DNA from: Dimorphilus gyrociliatus
Lineage: Eukaryota; Annelida; Polychaeta; Dinophilidae
Assembly: GCA_904063045.1 (NCBI GenBank)
Contig: CAJFCJ010000006.1
Span: 496,001 to 560,000, forward strand
Length of the DNA: 64,000 bases
Direction: 5' to 3'
Shown: one piece after another, positions 1 to 11,340 of the stretch
Layout: every line of letters begins with the position of its first letter
How positions within the stretch are numbered: the stretch's first letter is position 1
Made by a program: the position numbers and the translations under genes
The notes under the pieces: generated by a model
Told to the model about the DNA's origin: nothing
Seen by the model: only the letters and a program-made list of their open reading frames with translations
Databases searched by the model: none

Positions 1-396
1 ATGGTCAATCCTTGTAAATATTTTCTATATCAATATACATCCGTTTTAATTAATTAGTTGTTCTAATTTTTCTTTATTAGATCGCATAGATGTTGTTAAT
101 CGTAAACAAGTGCATCGACTGCAAGGTGTCTATTTACAGAGTTTATACAAATATCTGCTAACTTTTAGACCAAGTTTGTAATTAAAGCTTTCACAAAATA
201 CTTAAATCTTAAATCGTCTTTTGAAATAGATACCTACGAAAATCAGCTAGAAGCGATGGTTCGAACAATTCCAGATTTATCCAGCATAAATGAGCACCAT
301 GCGAAGTCATTGAACAGTATGATGCCAGGTGCGAATATGTCACAAAATTTACCTGACCTGCATACAGAAGTTTACCAATCGAAGGATTTTTGTTAA
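1..396 (+). CDS. Nuclear hormone receptor, NR1-like, 3' end of ligand-binding domain (partial)
   Basis: C-terminal end of a nuclear receptor cut by the window edge. Exons 1-13, 81-173 and 230-396 join in frame (short introns 14-80 and 174-229) and end at TAA 394-396. The peptide has the helix 8-12 layout of a ligand-binding domain: an N-P-Y-R-I-D stretch where receptors have 'SPDRPG', then LQGVYLQSLYKYLL (helix 9-10), then an I-P-D-L-S-S-I-N-x-x-H-x-K-S-L block like the 'L-x-D-L-R-S-L-N-x-x-H' of VDR/FXR/HR96-type receptors, and an AF-2-like L-P-D-L-H-T-E-V near the end. Such receptors are ligand-gated nuclear transcription factors. Subfamily NR1 is my inference from the helix 10-11 pattern; the DNA-binding domain lies outside the window, so the exact member cannot be given. 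Confidence 0.72.
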
Positions 397-1337
397 ATTT
401 TTATTGTATATTGAGATTCATGTGCCATTTTTTTCCTATATCTATACATGCCATGTTTCGGAAATTTCTGGGCAAACCTGCATGACATTTGTCCGGTGAA
501 TGTGCTTAAAAACAACTGTTTCATTGTTATCTCTAAGATGTTTACGCTTATCTTTTCACTGCTAGAACACATTTTGGCTAATTTTTTATGAGCGTTCATA
601 AATATTTTGACAACAGATGACGCTAGCGCGAAGACAAAGATTATCAAAGTTTTTTTTGTAGTTGTATATTTTTTTGTAGGGTATATTAATCAGCGAAAAA
701 TGCCATTTTTAAATATGTACTAAAATTATAAATTAAGCTTGTTTGAATACGTTAAATTGAATACTTGTATACATCTTTGTACGTATATGTGTATACAAAA
801 ATATTTAATCAAATGTGCCATGCTGTGCCTTTTTTAACGTTGTGGATATGAAAAGAACTAATACATAAAATTTATCTAACTTACCTAAATTTTCTCTAAG
901 AGTCTTCAGGCTTTTAGATATCGTTTTGTGTCTTAAAGATGAGGCCTAGTTACTTCTGGCCTTTTGGCCACGTCAAACTTCTCAGTAGTAGGCCTAACTT
1001 CTTCAAGCCCGATTCAGTTGAAAAGCAAAAATTGATTAGGAACATAGCTCATTAGCATAGTTAGCAGTATATCGAGTTGCGTTGAATGGCTAGTTTGCAT
1101 AATTGATTATATGCTAATTTACCGCGTGAACAGTGAACAGTGACGTATTTTTTGGCATAAAAGCTACGAATTCTTGTCACTTGCTCATTAAAGGTTTCGA
1201 TTACAAGCGAGCAATTATATATTTTTTGAGGTAGGTAAATTGTCCTCTTAAGTTTTACTTGTTTTTTTCCATTATATAACAAGAGATTCCAGAGTATTAA
1301 AAAGTATTATATTAAAATTTGTTTTAAAATCTCTCAG
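397..1337. other. Intergenic, nuclear receptor to KLF
   Basis: About 0.9 kb of AT-rich sequence with no supported gene. It should contain the receptor 3' UTR and the upstream part of the KLF transcription unit. A good acceptor (ctctcag, ending at 1337) lies 66 bp before the KLF start codon, so an unseen 5' non-coding KLF exon probably sits here or further upstream. Confidence 0.6.
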
Positions 1338-1403
1338 ATATTCCCAAGATACTTTTTGGAAGCAATTCAGGGTTTCGTATCATCAATTTCGTTATTAACA
1401 GAA

Positions 1404-2288
1404 ATGGATTATCTACCACTTTGGTCAAGTTTGGAGCTAGAGAAGAGCACTCTCTCTAGCATTAATTCATGTGGAGAGGAAACGGACAATTCTAGTCTTC
1501 CAGAATCACCAACAACTTCAGATATATTCGACTTGGATACGGATTCTTTGATAAAAAGTTTGTTTGAAGAAGGAGATGATATGAAATGTGACGATATTAA
1601 AACCGAACCTGATGAAATTGACAACTGTAATTCAGTTGGCGAGGACTTTGTTGTTCTAGGCGTAGACATAAAAAATTTGTTGCATGTTGAGCCTTTTACA
1701 ACAGATGTGAGCGCCTTTACTCCAGATCCGATTGCTTGTCATCAACAACCCCAGTATCATACTACATCGTATCAAATGTATCACAACCATGAGCCACTAA
1801 TTCAGAGTTATTATCCACCACCATCAGTTGCTCCTCAACCTCAACCTCCTCTACCCCCGCCGCCTCCTCCTCCTGCTCCTCCTCAACAGCAGCAGCAAGA
1901 CTTAATCCAATATCACAGCCCAATCAAGAATACAGACGATAAAGTTCACCCATGCCCTTACATTGGTTGTGGAAGAGTTTACAGTAAATCGTCTCACTTG
2001 AAAGCTCACTTAAGACGACATACAGGTAATTTAAATGTCAACAATTTTTTTTATAAATAGCTTAAACAATGATAACAATTTTCAGGAGAAAAGCCTTTTC
2101 CATGCAATTGGCCTGGATGCGGTTGGCGATTTTCTCGCTCGGACGAATTGGCAAGGCATAAAAGATCGCATTCTGGTATCAAACCATATCCTTGCACGCT
2201 TTGTGAAAAAAAATTCAGCAGGTCGGATCACTTGTCCAAGCACCTAAAAGTTCACAAGAAGCGTATGATGTGTGCCTCTTCTTCTTGA
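1404..2288 (+). CDS. KLF15-like Krueppel-type zinc-finger transcription factor
   Basis: Two coding exons, 1404-2025 and 2086-2288, give about 274 residues. Three C2H2 fingers lie at the C-terminus, residues about 182-265. Finger 1 carries [16 protein letters not shown]. Finger 2 has [15 protein letters not shown], and finger 3 [14 protein letters not shown]. The S-H-S-G linker and the C-E-K-K-F finger 3 fit the KLF9/KLF15 branch rather than KLF1-7. The intron splits the H-T-G/E-K-P linker. The N-terminus is acidic and Ser-rich, followed by a Gln/Pro tract near residues 140-175, as expected for an activation region. KLFs bind GC/CACC boxes in the nucleus. The start at 1404 is the first ATG of the exon. 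The frame stays open upstream to the acceptor at 1337, so a longer N-terminus from an upstream exon is possible. Confidence 0.85.
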
Positions 2289-2301
2289 TCATGTTTTTGC
2301 T

Positions 2302-2307
2302 AATAAA
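2302..2307 (+). terminator. Polyadenylation signal of KLF gene
   Basis: AATAAA 14 bp after the KLF stop codon; another, at about 2687, could serve a longer 3' UTR. Confidence 0.5.
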
Positions 2308-4237
2308 AACTTTTTGTGATTTTTATACAAAGCAGTTAAAAAATTGATTATAGTTGTTGCCTGATATTCTGGGCTGTTGTGTTGTTTAATTTATTTAGTT
2401 TCTCTTAGATTGTTCTCTTTACTTTTGTTGATTCTAATTCGAATGTTATTCGTTATAATCGAAAATACATGCAGTGTTTGATTGCACAGTCCAACCGTAA
2501 TTTGAAACTACACATTTGTTTGCTATTTATATTTTTGGGTTGTATGCCAGAAATTTACATCATATTACATTATTTACAAATAGTGAATTTTCTTGAGCCC
2601 CTAAAATATCAACAAAAAAAAAACAGATACAGAAATAATGGCAATTTAACAATTATTAAGTAGTTTTTTTATCTCTCTTATCACTCAATAAACAGATTCG
2701 CTTTATCAGTCTATTGTTTCATCGTAGATCAACAATGGTACGTCTTATCAAATATATTACAGTTAAACAAATTTATATTTTTGTTTTCTATAGCAGCTGC
2801 GTGATAAGATGACTTCTTGAAATCTCTCTGATTTTCTTAAGCTATTTTTAACTTGTTCATTGCAAAATTTTCTAAAAAACTTTTCACGGACATATGTGCC
2901 ACATTATGTATATAGTTTTATAGGTTTTCCCATTTTATAAAGTGTTAAACAGAATCATTTGCAAGGTATTAACAAAAGTATACGAGATACCTTTTCAATT
3001 TTAAATGTAACTAATAGAAAAGAAAATTTTGGTAGCTGATTTAGTAGGTAGATATAGCAGTTTAAGCAATTTACACAAACTTCAATTACAGACGTAAGCC
3101 TGATAAACAGTACATTTCATAAGAATAGCATAAATTGTAAAGACAATAGGAAGATTAAATTATTAAGTAAAAGTATTTAAGGTATTCGAAATTAGAGTAA
3201 TCATGAGCTTAATTCGTGCTTACTGCGTGAAGAGCCACGATAACAAGCTTAAGTATTCAGAACGACCTCTAAATATCGAATGACAAGCAAATGAAAGGGA
3301 ATTGCGCTCATTATTTGGAAATAGACTAGATGACAAACATTTTCGAAATTTAAATATGTAATCTGTTTTGCTATCACTACTTCTGCTATTTTAAAAATAA
3401 CTTATTAAAATAAATAAGTTAGTTGTTCTGGATTACAGTTTAGGCCAAACTTAACTACGACCATTCTTCAGTCGTAAATTGACAGAACTTGACTGAGATC
3501 GTTCTGTAAGTAGTTTGAGTTAAATATTTAAATCACAGGGAGGGTGAAGGAAAATTCTTAATACTTTTAATGTGTCCCATTCTGACCCCAAGAAACAGAA
3601 GTATTTATAAATGAGGCTTATCTAATCATAATACATTTAAGAGGTGTCAATATTGACCAATTATGGCTGGTGCAGCAGATAAGAAGCAATCATTGATTGT
3701 TGATATGACGAATTGAGATAAAATATATCAAATATAGATTACTGAATTCTGAAGCAGCATCATTGAAACACACCCTAAGATGCGTTGATAAGATTTTTCC
3801 TTAGAAGTTCGAGGCACCGTTTTATGGGAGTTAAAGTTCACCTTGAGCAATTTTCTGAAAACATGGCTGATTGGAGTAGATAAGCTATCGTATTGTGAAA
3901 ATGTATAAATTCTTCAACTGGAAAGTTGGCTAGTACATTTCTGGTGAACAACTATATAATAATTTAAAATATCTTACCAATTATTATCAAAAATTTTCTA
4001 ATTGTACTTCTATATGTGAAGCATTCAAGCATGATATGAATTGGTAAAAGATTCGTCACTCACCCAGATACTATGAAACTTTAGAAAATCTTTATAAAAG
4101 ACGAAAGTTATGCTTTGTGAAAGTATCCAACTTCGTTCAGGCTATAAAAAAAACATTTTTTATAAAATCAAATTTTTCAAAATACCGCCATAAACAATAC
4201 ATCCGTATCCGTTTTGTAAGACGCCATTAAAATAAAC
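2308..4237. other. Intergenic, KLF to hnRNP
   Basis: About 1.9 kb of AT-rich sequence with stops in all frames. I see no gene. The last 40 bp before the hnRNP ATG are less AT-rich and probably hold its short 5' UTR. The stretch at 3650-4080 has a slightly coding-like texture but is broken by many stops, and I could not match it to any family. Confidence 0.55.
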
Positions 4238-5842
4238 ATGGCGGATGAAACAAATTTCACCGAAGATTTTATTCACACCAACGCACAAATGGAACAGCAA
4301 CCTCTCCAGCAATCGATCGAACAGAATGCCGGTGGGGATGGTGTTAGTGTAATAAGTATGGCTAGACCTGAAGATGATGCCCGAAAAATTTTCGTGGGAG
4401 GATTAAGTTGGGATACCACAACTAGTATATATCTAATATTTAATATGAGTAAAACAACTGAATTATATCTCTTTTCACATAAACAGAAGAACTAAAAGAT
4501 TACTTTTCCCAATTTGGAAAAGTAGAGGAAGCTCTTATCAAACAAGACCCTATTACAGGACGATCTCGAGGGTTCGGATTCGTATTGTTTGAAAAGGAAC
4601 ATGCTGTTCCACCAGCAACCGTAATACATTTAAATTAAACTAATTAAAATATAAAGACTTTACCGTCTTCTTTTTACGTTTTAAAGGATACGTGCCGTGA
4701 GCATAGTATTTTGGGAAAACACATCGATCCTAAACCTGCTAAATCCAAAGATAAAAAAGATCCTATAACTAAGATTTTCGTGGGTGGTCTAGATCCTGAA
4801 TTAACCCAAGAGCAAGTCAAGGAATTCTTCGAAAAGTTTGGAAAAGTGGAACAAATAGATCTGCCTCATGATAAAACAACTAATAAACGCCGAGCCTTCG
4901 CTTTTGTTTCATTTGAATCAGAGGCTGCCGTTGATGCAGCTACTGCCACCCCAAAGATTAATATACATGGCAAAGATGTGAGTTTTTTTTTAGTTTCCTT
5001 AGACTTAATGTCATTCGTGAATGGGTTTTCTTAGATATAATCGTTCAAATTTTTATTATAAAATATTAACATTTTTTTAAAAAAAATTTTAGTTAATTTT
5101 TACAGATAAAAAAATATCGTTGTGTAAAGGTGCTGTTAAAAAATGTAAAGGAAAGCTGTTGGTTCGATAAAAAAAAATTTAGAAACGTGATTATTAGGCG
5201 TCGAGCAGCATATTAATTGTTTGTTTTTTAATTTTACAGCAGACCTACAGCAACATGTGTAGCAGTTGTTGTTTGTCAGTGTGAGGTTGGTGAAACACGG
5301 CAGGGATCAAATTCGGCCTTTAAATTGTCTTAGTCCTATAAAGTTTATTGTAAAAAACGTAAAAGGCACTTTTTGTAATTTTTCGGCTAGGTCGATGTTA
5401 AAAAAGCTACACCGCACCACCAACAAGCCGCCTATCGAGGAGGACGAGGCGGTATGCGAGGGCGTGGAGTAGTTAGAGGTTATGCTTCTAATAACTGGAA
5501 TGACTGGAATCAGGGAAATTATGGTTATGACTATAATCAGGGAGGCAATTATCCTGGGTGGTATGATTACAGTCAACAAGGTTATGGTGGAGGTTTTCCT
5601 AGCGATTATTCTTCTTATGGTGGCTACGGTAATCAAGGATGGGGTGGAGGGTATGATCAGTCAAGTGGTAAGCATACTTTAGCTTATTTAAGTATGTAAA
5701 ATAGACTGCAGAGACAGTCGCTGTTTGGTCACCAACTAATATACTTTCAGGAGCAAAATACCACCAAACAATCACAGCTCCGACCAAAAACGGCGACTGT
5801 GGCCCAAGGCCATCGCAGCATCATTCATACGGTCAACCGTAG
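4238..5842 (+). CDS. hnRNP A/B-D type RNA-binding protein (Squid-like), two RRMs
   Basis: Exons 4238-4424, 4487-4620, 4687-4977, 5391-5667 and 5751-5842 give 326 residues. After an acidic/Gln-rich N-terminus come two RRMs. RRM1 has RNP2 K-I-F-V-G-G-L-S-W and RNP1 [11 protein letters not shown]2 has K-I-F-V-G-G-L and R-A-F-A-F-V-S-F. They are followed by the V-D-V-K-K-A-T-P signature of the hnRNP A/B, D and Squid group. The C-terminus has an R-G-G/R-G-R-G patch and then a Gly/Tyr/Asn-rich low-complexity tail. Such proteins bind pre-mRNA in the nucleus and act in splicing, export and mRNA localisation. Intron 3 (413 bp) is long for this locus and could hold alternative exons. The first codons, ATGGCGGATG, match those of CTTNBP2. 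Family assignment is firm; the exact orthologue is not. Confidence 0.9.
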
Positions 5843-5960
5843 ACTCTTTTTTACATAAAGTCTTTGCAGGACAACAACATCAACGACAATGGACTACCCG
5901 TTCGTGAAAATAGAAGCCAAAATGATTTTTTTGTTGTTGAAAGGAGATTGTAATATATTT

Positions 5961-5966
5961 AATAAA
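5961..5966 (+). terminator. Polyadenylation signal of hnRNP gene
   Basis: AATAAA, followed by an overlapping AATAAA, 120 bp after the hnRNP stop. It lies only 32 bp before the stop codon of the oppositely oriented CTTNBP2 gene, so the two 3' UTRs very likely overlap antisense. Confidence 0.6.
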
Positions 5967-5997
5967 TAAAAAATAGCTGGATGTTACTTCTATACTT

Positions 5998-8900
5998 TTA
6001 AAAATTTTCTGATGGATACTGTACTGGTCTGAAAGGACTTACCAGTTTTCTATCACCGGCCGAATACGGTCGAGCAATTTTTGAGACTGGAGTATGACGA
6101 TTGACTGGAGTAGAAATGCGACGTTCATTTGATCTTCGTTCTCGCTTCTCTTTTGCTTTGTTACCTTCAAGTTTGCGTATAAACAATTCTTTTTCTGTGG
6201 ACATTCATCTGTCAGCGATTATTTAGATCTGAAATACAATAATACCTTCACTTTCTAACGGACATTGGGGGAGTAAAGCACGTTGAATTAAGACATTAAG
6301 GGCCGTTTCAATCATATTCTTATCTACATTTCTGCTAATATAGGGAACAAAAGTTTTATTCCACGTAGAGACAAGCCATTCTGATGTAGACCATATCGCT
6401 CCTGGCTCGATATCTGCTAAAAAGAATTTTGTTGGGCCAAACTGTACATTTTCTAACCCAAGTCTCTTTGTAGCATTATTCAAGTTTTGATATACACTAA
6501 TTATCCAAGAAGCACAAATCCAAGTTTTCATATTGAACGTCTTAAGTAACTTTTTGTTCCAAAACCTACTAACAATGGAGAAAAGTGGTTCTTCACTCGG
6601 TTGTAGAAAAAAAGTTTGTAGATTATGTTTGATAGAAGGAAAGATATTCTTGTATCTAAACAAAAAATTGTAAAGTTTTTGCTGTCCAAAATCTATGGGT
6701 TACCAACCGAAATATATCAAATGATATTATAAAATAGCAAGTTGGAGGCATAAAATACTCAGCTGCCTCTTGCTCAGTTAATTTCAGTCGAACACAGTTT
6801 TCTGATCCTCTTTTGTATAGGAAGTGACTAATGGCAGAGAACACGTTAGCACAAGCCGAATTATCAGCACTAAATACAATAATCCGATGGCTTCTCTCGT
6901 TCAATCGCTTGGAATTACGTTCAATTAATGCTCCTTTACAAAATAAATTTATAGCACTAATTTAAATATAGAGTATAAGATTTGTAAACCAGAACTTACC
7001 TGTAGAAATTAGTTGCAAATATATTTCATTCTCATTATTATTAGTATCTGATATAAAATGTATTTGGACAGCTGAGGTTCTATGCAATCTAGCTTGGAAA
7101 ACAAGGGCAATTTTCTGACAACAAAACTTTTTACCAGAGTTTTTCGAAGATATTAATATCAAGTGCTTCTTTTTCTCGAGCTGTTTTGTAGAAACTTGTA
7201 GAAAGAATATCACACTTGAAGTAAAAAAAATACCTTGGAAAGCCATTCATCAACAACTCGTATAGGCATCAAAGTGGCATATGACAAGGTAAAACTACTT
7301 CCTTCTTCAAGTTGAACTGTGAGTATTGGTACCTCATTTGTACCTAATATATCAGAAAGTCGAACTCTAACTTCAGATGAAGTGCTTTTTGAAAATTTGG
7401 TAGAGCCTGAAAAACTTGCATTTTGACTTATTGAATATTAACTATAATCACACACCTATTGAACAATATTTGATAGCATGAGCTGTCAAGTCCAACGAAT
7501 TTTCCACAGTTTCTATATGATTTATATACCGTAACCAAATATCTTCTGCCTTTCTGAATAATTGAGACAATATTAACAAATCTCCAAGATATATCTTACA
7601 GATGTCATCTTTAGTTTGGCAATATGAAACTTGAACGAGTACAGTCCGAAATAATTTATTAACTGTAAAATTTTATAAAATTTAAAATTCTACAAAATTA
7701 AAGGTAAAAATAATAATAACGTTACTTACAGTTTAACACATACTGCTTATTGTTCTCGCTAGCAATCGAATACAAGGACTGATCTTCACGAATCTTATAT
7801 AAATCTAAATACATGTTTTCTAATATCTTTGTTAACCATTTCTGTTGGCGAATTCAAAAGTACATAATGTTTAAATAATGATAGCTCCTTACAGTTTCGT
7901 TACTACGAGCAGCAATTTCTGCCACGGAAGCTGAATGCTCATCCTTAATAAATAATGCGTGAGAACCTCGAATACTTGAGGAAATACATAAAATTATATT
8001 TTCAAAAGCCTCAAATGAGTTACTTTCTATAGCTAAGTGAAGTGGAGTTTTCTTTTGCTATTTAAAAAGCAAATTTAATTCTCTATGTAATCATTTGTGA
8101 TTTACATGCCTTATTTTGGCAGAATATTAAGTCAATAGATTTTTCTAAAAGCAATTTGCAGGCTTTGGGATGGTTTCTGGAGGCAGAAAAATGTAAGGCT
8201 GAGTTTTCATCATTGGTAAGCACATCGATACTTTCAGGACTTCTTTCTAGCAGTACTCTTAGACATTCTGTAAAAAATATGTTATTTAAAGCTCTTTCCT
8301 AAATATTTAAATACCTGTATGACCATATATGGAGGCAAAATGCAATGGACCTAGGTTACAATCAAGAAATGATTCACTAACATCGATATCAGAGTTATTC
8401 AAAATCATATGGAGGTCTCCAAGTGATCCGTTGATGAGCGCAGATTTCAGAGCTGCAGCATCTTCCGAAATATTTATGTCTGTTAAGAATTATTCTAATC
8501 TGAAGACATTGTCTTGTTTTATGTAAGACACAAAATTAGCAATATTAAAATATGTAAAAAATGTATTGAGAAAAATTTTCAAACAGAGAAGCATTCTAGG
8601 CATTACCTGTGTGCTTCTATGTACTGTACAATTATTTTTAACAATTTTCAACAATACCTGTGAGGCGATTTAGTCAGAGAGGGACGTCATATTATTACAA
8701 ATAAATGTACTGTATTATTGAGATGAAGAGAAAATATATTAGCGAATAGAAGGTGCAAAGCGGCAAGTTGAAGAGTGGTGCCCAATACCAGGATTTATTA
8801 AAATCAAAAAGCAAGACACAAAGAAGAAGCTTAACTTAATACTAATGATATTACCTTGTAAAGAACCGTATGTTTTTTGAAAGTCTTGAATATTTTGATC

Positions 8901-10911
8901 CAAAAATGACAGATCTGATTGCATGCCGCTTTCTCTTTCATTCGCCTGCCATAAAAAATTCAGCATACGTTAAACGATTGGCGGAAAAAAAGATATTCAC
9001 ATTATTCAGTAGGCTAACCATCAAGTCAAGTGACAAATAGACGTTCCTACACTTTCATTACGCCTCACACTGTACAATTCTTAAACACTATAAATAAACA
9101 AAAACTAAGATAAATTTAACGTGAGCAAAACTTATTGAACTTATGCACATGACGAATACAAAAATTATAAGATTCTGAATTATTATCTATGAACATAAAA
9201 GTAAAAACATTGGCCGAATTCCACTTAAAAAAAAAGCGTCATGGACGTTGAAAACTACCAACCTAAAAATGAGACTAGACAAAGCAGACCTTTCTACCAA
9301 AAAGTAGAAGTTAGTACCGAATCGATATGAATAAATGAAAACATTTACATTTTGACTGCGCAATAAGAGAATTACTACGTATTTAACACACCTGCGGCCC
9401 GTTTTTTGTCTCTCTCTTTGAATTTTCTGCAGTTTGATATCGATCAGAAGGAGACTGAAAAGTCCTTATGGGTGCATTTCTTCCCACTGGTTTATTTGGC
9501 GGAACTGGAGGTGGCTGAGTTGATAACGTACTTGTTCTCACCGGTGGAACTGGTTTTTTTCCTTTATTAACTGGAGATAGACTTGCTTGATTGCTCGATA
9601 TAGCCGAAGCAAAAGCTTGAGGTCGTGGTGCAATATTTTGCATTGTAGTATTGGCACGATTTTGTGCAAAATCTGCAGTTGGTTTCGAACTAATTGGAGA
9701 ACGGTTTGACGAATTGATACTATCTTGAGGAGAAAGTCTTCTCCGCTCTGCTGGAGGCGTTTGTGGAGGTGTAGGCCTGTTAGAACTGACCTTGATAGGC
9801 AGTTTTGATGAGATTACATTTGAGGTTGATGTTTGGCTGTTGACAAGTACACTTTTCAATTGTTCAATTTCGCTTTGTAAATTTTTCGAACGATTTTCCT
9901 CTCTTTCGATTCGAGCACGTAATTGCAGTCGTTCCTCGTGCCATGAAGAACTTAAAGATGTTGATTCAGAGCCGCCAACTAAATAGTTATCTTCTGCTAA
10001 TCGAGCTACGGCTTCCATCAACTGCTTCCGTTCTTTTAGTAAGAGTAAAGCAACATGCTTGTTCTTTTCCGCTTTCGTGTTGGTTTCTGATAACATAGTG
10101 TTTAACTTTCGAACCTCTTTTTCCAAACGATGAGATTTGGATTTTTCAAATTCAAGCTATTTATAGAATTGGGATCATTACTTTTGAACGTTGCACTCTA
10201 GTATTATAGTCACCTCATTTTTTAAACGTTCCCGTTCTTTTTCTAACAAGTATGTAACATCATCACCCTGGGCGGTGTCTTGTGCATGCTTTCGCTTTTC
10301 ATCTTCCAACTCGGCACATACCTAATACATGAACACTTATAAACCTGTGAGATGTAGAAAAAATATATACCTTATGATATCGCTTTTCAACTGATTTCAA
10401 TTGCTCTCTCATTTTGAACTGAGCTTTTTTCTGTGTTTCAATTAAATTATCCAACTGCTTCATTTGACTTTGATACATTCCATCGACAGCTGCTCGCTCC
10501 TCATTAGCAGGACTAGCGTCTTTTTGAGCAGTATGATCTCTTTGTAAGGCAAGCAAAGGATCTTCCAATCCGAAACGTCCATACTTTGCTTGATGAACTA
10601 AATTGCGAGTTTTTTCCGCCTTAATAAATGTAAACAGTTATTTTTTAAATAGATCTTTTTTAATATGTACCTTTAATGCTGCAATTGTTATATCCCTTCC
10701 TTGTAATTCACCTTCCAGATAGCTCAGCAGACGCAATAAATCAGTTTTATTCAATTCCATTTGAGGACGTCTCTGCAAAATCCTTATTAGAAATATCACA
10801 AAACACACCTGAAATACAAGATACCTTCATCGTTGTAGATGATAATCGGTCGATCGGTTCAAAACTATCGCAATGCTCTGGGTTTTGATCATCTTGTGCA
10901 TCATCCGCCAT
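5998..10911 (-). CDS. CTTNBP2: CTTNBP2 homologue (cortactin-binding protein 2), full-length
   Basis: Sixteen exons read on the minus strand: 10911-10825, 10772-10671, 10619-10371, 10321-10214, 10156-9392, 8945-8855, 8479-8315, 8267-8110, 8057-7893, 7841-7730, 7662-7456, 7406-7234, 7180-7000, 6933-6708, 6655-6246 and 6194-5998; phases agree and give about 1131 residues. The N-terminal CortBP2 domain shows M-E-L-N-K-T-D-L-L-R-L-L-S-Y-L-E-G-E-L and Y-G-R-F-G-L-E-D-P-L-L-A-L-Q-R-D, then a coiled coil to about residue 270. A Pro-rich segment follows, with P-P-P-V-P-P-N-K-P. Ankyrin repeats span residues about 468-629. Next is an NTPase-like region with a weak P-loop (S-K-N-S-G-K-K, about 805-812). 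The conserved W-x-x-S-V-Y-Q-x-L-N/G-P-x-K-F-F-L block of vertebrate CTTNBP2 lies near the end. Family role: cortical actin and dendritic-spine adaptor that binds cortactin and striatin/STRIPAK. The ankyrin intron after exon 8 starts with GC. The 371-bp intron 8480-8854 may hide an exon. Confidence 0.88.
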
Positions 10912-11340
10912 TTTGGTATAAACACAATTAAGCTATCAATTTCCGAAAATCTATGAAAAGCAATGCTGTCTAATAATCCTCATCCGGAGCATATTTCGTT
11001 TTATCAAATGATTACAATTATAACAAAGAAATAAATAGAATAAAATTAGCGTGTTAAGGATGTCTTTTTCTTTCCGTAAATAAGTTTTGGACATGCGCAC
11101 TGAGGGTGGACAGCATGCGCTCTTCGGAATCATTTCTTTGTGAGCGATATATCACGAAACTTCTCCTATATGCCGATTAAGAAAATATAGCATCGAATTG
11201 TAGTTTCTATAATAAAGAGCCAAATCATCACAGCCGAAGAATAAAATATTACATCAAATTTATTACAAATAAAAAACATTATTTATTTTTCTAAAGAACA
11301 AATTTCATTTTTTTTCTCTTTATTCGGTTAATAAGAAGTT
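10912..11340. promoter_or_regulatory. Divergent promoter region CTTNBP2 / ACTR8
   Basis: The start codons of CTTNBP2 (minus, 10911) and ACTR8 (plus, 11341) face away from each other across 429 bp, so both core promoters and 5' UTRs must fit here unless upstream exons exist. An in-frame stop (TAA 11332-11334) just upstream supports the ACTR8 ATG. I could not pick out a TATA box for either side. Confidence 0.45.

Noticed and set aside
3650-4080. Possible decayed coding sequence before the hnRNP gene
   Set aside because: Many stops in every frame and no recognisable motif; I cannot tell a fossil from ordinary intergenic DNA.
6223-6245. CTTNBP2 ending at the in-frame stop after residues G-I-I-V-F-Q-I
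   Set aside because: A 51-bp intron (6195-6245) removes that stop and joins smoothly to a basic C-terminal exon, as expected for CTTNBP2.
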